A stretch of 8,923 nucleotides of DNA from an uncultured bacterium (GTDB lineage: Bacteria; Bacillota; Clostridia; Lachnospirales; Lachnospiraceae), in contig CAMNLO010000049.1 of assembly GCA_946543095.1 (NCBI GenBank), positions 1 through 8,923 of the forward strand, read 5' to 3'. The position numbers and the translations under genes are program-made. Below are positions 6,597 to 8,923 of the stretch, piece after piece. Each line of letters begins with the position of its first letter. Within the stretch, counting starts at the first letter, position 1. The notes below the pieces were generated by a model. The model worked only from the letters and a program-made list of their open reading frames with translations. It had not been told where the DNA came from and searched no databases.

Positions 6597-8923
6597 TTAC
6601 CCCAGTAATTCCGCCAGAGCCTGCCTGAACTCCTCAGCCCGGATGGGCTTGGAAATATGGCGGTTTAAGCCGGCACTGATGGATTCCCGTTTGTCCTCGT
6701 CGAAAGCATTGGCCGTCAGGGCGATCATGGGAATGGAGGAGGCGTCGGGATGCCCCATGGAACGGATGATCCTGGTGGCCTTTAAGCCGTCCATGACAGG
6801 CATCCGGATATCCATGAGGATGGCGTCATAGGTGCCGGGCAGGGAGCCGCCGAAGGTTTTGACCCCCTCTTCGCCGTTCTTGACCCAGTCCACTTCCATC
6901 CCCAGCTTTTTCACCTGGGCCATGATGATCTTGGCGTTCACGGCATTGTCCTCGCAAAGCAGAAGATGCTTGCCCGTAAAATCCACCTCATCGGCGGAGA
7001 GCTTCTGCTCCGTAGGCCTGCTGATCTCCTGGCTGCCCATGGGGATCCGGACCCTGCAGGGGAATTCCACGGAGAAGGTGCTGCCCTCGTTCTCGATGCT
7101 GTCCACCCAGATCCTGCCGCCGAAGAGCTCCACGATCTGCTTGGAGATCGCAAGGCCCAGGCCGGTACCCTGCTGCTGGTTCACATCCGTCCTCTCCTCC
7201 CTGGAGAAAGCGTCGAAGATATGCTCACAGAACTCCCGGCTCATGCCGATGCCCGTGTCCCTGACCTCCGCATGCATTTTCAGAAGGCCGTTCACAGGGC
7301 GCTCGGAAATAAAGAGAAGCTCCACATTTCCGCCGGGAGGAGTGTATTTGACCGCATTGGACAACAGATTAAAAAACAGCTGGTTGAACCGCAATCTGTC
7401 CACATAGATCTCGGATTTTCTTGGCAGGACCGCCTTAAAATGCAGCTGCTTGGATTCACACAAAGGAATGATCATGGCCTGGAGATAGCGATGGAAATCG
7501 TCGATGCTGCACCACTCGGGATGGAGCTCCATCTTCCCGGCTTCGATCTTGGACATATCCAGGATATCGTTGATCAGGCCCAAAAGGAAATCCGCGGAGG
7601 TCTGGATCACGGAATTGTACTCCCGGATCACCGCCAGATCGCTCTCCTCCGCAATCATATTGCTCATGCCGATAATGCCGTTCATGGGGGTCCTGATATC
7701 GTGGCTCATGCGGGAAAGGAAATCGGATTTCGCCCGGTTGGCTTCTTTGGCCTCGCTTAAGGCCTCCCTGATCCTGGAGCTGGAATTCATCTCCAGCAGA
7801 TAGCTTTCCGTATTGTCCCTGGCCGTCAGGAATACGATCTGATCCGCTGCGTCGTAGTAGGTGTAGCTGAAGCGCTTGCGCACATAGCTGCCGTCCTTTT
7901 TCCGGAGCCTTACCAGGACCCGATAGGTCTCCTCCGTCTCCAGGGCCTTCAGGACCTGCTCGTCCGTCAGCTTCTCCCACACCGTATTTCCGGAAATCTC
8001 CTCATTATCCTCATTCAGGTAAACAAAGGCATCCGGTCCGCCATGGGCCGCTTCAAAGTTTTCCCTGAGACCCTTGGAAAAATTTCCGGTCTCGTAGATG
8101 GCGGTATGGGAGCCCCCCTCCTCGATCCTGAAATACAGGTCGGAATTCACATAGTACAGGATCAGCAGGTCATAGTCCCTGGCCGCCACGGAGGTCACCA
8201 TGTCCTGCATCAGATGCTCCTGATTCACGTCATTCAGGAAAAGCACCGCCTCCAGATCCTTTGTGGCGGGGTTCTCCAGCATATCCACGGACAGCCGGAC
8301 CCAGCTGACGATACCGCTGTCCACCGAAAGGCGGAACTCCTCGGAGATCAGGGAATTGCCCTTTCTGTATTCCGCCACCAGATTCTCTCCGGAGAGGAAG
8401 CCCTTCAGGAGCTCCGCATCCTCCGATCTGACCTTTCCCTCCAGCAAAAGGATGAGCTGGTCCATGCTGCTCACCTTTTCCCAAACAGGGCCCATGCCGT
8501 ATTTCTCGCTGTAGAAGCTGTTTCTGTCCTGGCTCAGGTTCAGGCGGTAAAGGGCGATGGTGCCGGAATCCGTGTACATGGACTCCTCCAGATGCTTCTG
8601 GAAGGCCTCCTTGGCCTCCATCTCGTTCTGGATGTCCAGCACCGTTACAATGACCCTGGTGCGCTGCCCTCTTTCATCATAAACGGAAGAAAGACGCTGC
8701 CTCTTCCAGTAATATCTGCCCTTTTCCAGCACCCTGCACTCCACGATCTCCTCTTTGGAGCCCTCATCGATCTTCCGGAAGGCCTCCCTTAAAGCCTCCT
8801 CCTCCATGGGGTGGATGATATGGCGTTCAAAAACCACCTCGGGGAAATGATAATAGTACTCGGAATCACCGATGACCATTCTCTGGGAGATGTTATGGGC
8901 CATGTGCTGTTCGGGAAAATAGA
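6597..8923 (-). CDS. PAS-containing hybrid sensor histidine kinase with receiver domain (5' end cut by window)
   Basis: The frame stays open to the right edge. The first internal Met (8903) has no ribosome binding site, and a PAS fold appears to begin before it, so the true start lies outside; numbering here is from that Met. Residues 1-107 end in a PAS/PAC-like pattern (HPMEEEAL, then YDERGQ and VLDIQNE). Two more PAS-like regions follow (about 110-235 and 236-375; the latter has RKKDGSYVRKRF). A linker helix leads to HisKA FLSRMSHDIRTPMNG with phospho-accepting H401. HATPase_c follows: N-box N516, G1 RDTGIGMS (D549), and G2 GTGLGLAI. The receiver domain (about 640-768) has acidic residues in LLCEDN, the phospho-acceptor D698 in LMDIRMPVMDG, and K752 in SKPI. 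No membrane helix is visible in this part, so any sensor segment would be upstream. It probably relays a signal by internal His-to-Asp transfer. No DNA-binding output domain is attached. Its TAA is 4 bp before the exporter gene. Confidence 0.93.
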   Translation of the reverse strand, partial: YFPEQHMAHNISQRMVIGDSEYYYHFPEVVFERHIIHPMEEEALREAFRKIDEGSKEEIVECRVLEKGRYYWKRQRLSSVYDERGQRTRVIVTVLDIQNEMEAKEAFQKHLEESMYTDSGTIALYRLNLSQDRNSFYSEKYGMGPVWEKVSSMDQLILLLEGKVRSEDAELLKGFLSGENLVAEYRKGNSLISEEFRLSVDSGIVSWVRLSVDMLENPATKDLEAVLFLNDVNQEHLMQDMVTSVAARDYDLLILYYVNSDLYFRIEEGGSHTAIYETGNFSKGLRENFEAAHGGPDAFVYLNEDNEEISGNTVWEKLTDEQVLKALETEETYRVLVRLRKKDGSYVRKRFSYTYYDAADQIVFLTARDNTESYLLEMNSSSRIREALSEAKEANRAKSDFLSRMSHDIRTPMNGIIGMSNMIAEESDLAVIREYNSVIQTSADFLLGLINDILDMSKIEAGKMELHPEWCSIDDFHRYLQAMIIPLCESKQLHFKAVLPRKSEIYVDRLRFNQLFFNLLSNAVKYTPPGGNVELLFISERPVNGLLKMHAEVRDTGIGMSREFCEHIFDAFSREERTDVNQQQGTGLGLAISKQIVELFGGRIWVDSIENEGSTFSVEFPCRVRIPMGSQEISRPTEQKLSADEVDFTGKHLLLCEDNAVNAKIIMAQVKKLGMEVDWVKNGEEGVKTFGGSLPGTYDAILMDIRMPVMDGLKATRIIRSMGHPDASSIPMIALTANAFDEDKRESISAGLNRHISKPIRAEEFRQALAELLG

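Noticed and set aside
8901..8903. ATG at 8903 as the true start of the hybrid kinase
   Set aside because: There is no Shine-Dalgarno sequence in the 20 bases before it. The frame remains open to the window edge, and the first PAS-like region appears to begin upstream.

Overview
This window is one strand-uniform gene cluster. Five coding regions all read on the minus strand, from right to left, with almost no intergenic space. By eye the DNA is GC-rich, with frequent CGG, AGG and GGG codons and strong GGAGG-type ribosome binding sites. The protein style (paired ABC exporter half-transporters, PAS-containing hybrid kinases with an SHDIRTPMN H-box) fits an anaerobic Clostridia-type Bacillota, probably a Lachnospiraceae-like gut organism. 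That assignment is inferred from protein style, not from a marker gene.

In transcription order: (1) 8923-6597, a hybrid sensor histidine kinase with PAS-like regions, a kinase core and a C-terminal receiver domain, cut at its 5' end by the window edge. (2) 6592-4856, a 578-residue ABC exporter half-transporter with a degenerate ATP site. (3) 4781-2817, a 654-residue partner half-transporter with a catalytically complete Walker B/H-loop but a degenerate signature motif. (4) 2820-2461, a small 119-residue soluble protein that I do not recognise. (5) 2441 to beyond position 1, a TTG-started protein in which a full 12-helix APC-superfamily amino-acid-permease-like domain is fused to two further membrane helices and a histidine kinase core. 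This last gene is easily missed, because it has a non-ATG start and no stop codon inside the window.

Spacings are 4 bp (1 to 2), 74 bp (2 to 3), a 4-bp ATGA overlap (3 to 4) and 19 bp (4 to 5), so this is most likely one operon. The only sizeable gap, between the two exporter genes, holds a nested inverted repeat that starts directly after the upstream stop codon. No DNA-binding response regulator, tRNA, rRNA, insertion sequence, CRISPR array or convincing terminator is visible.

Together the genes suggest a signalling and export module: a heterodimeric ABC exporter bracketed by two membrane-associated or PAS-sensing histidine kinases, one of which may sense through a permease-like domain (a transceptor). 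The exporter assignment is firm. The link between kinases and exporter is inferred from operon position only.
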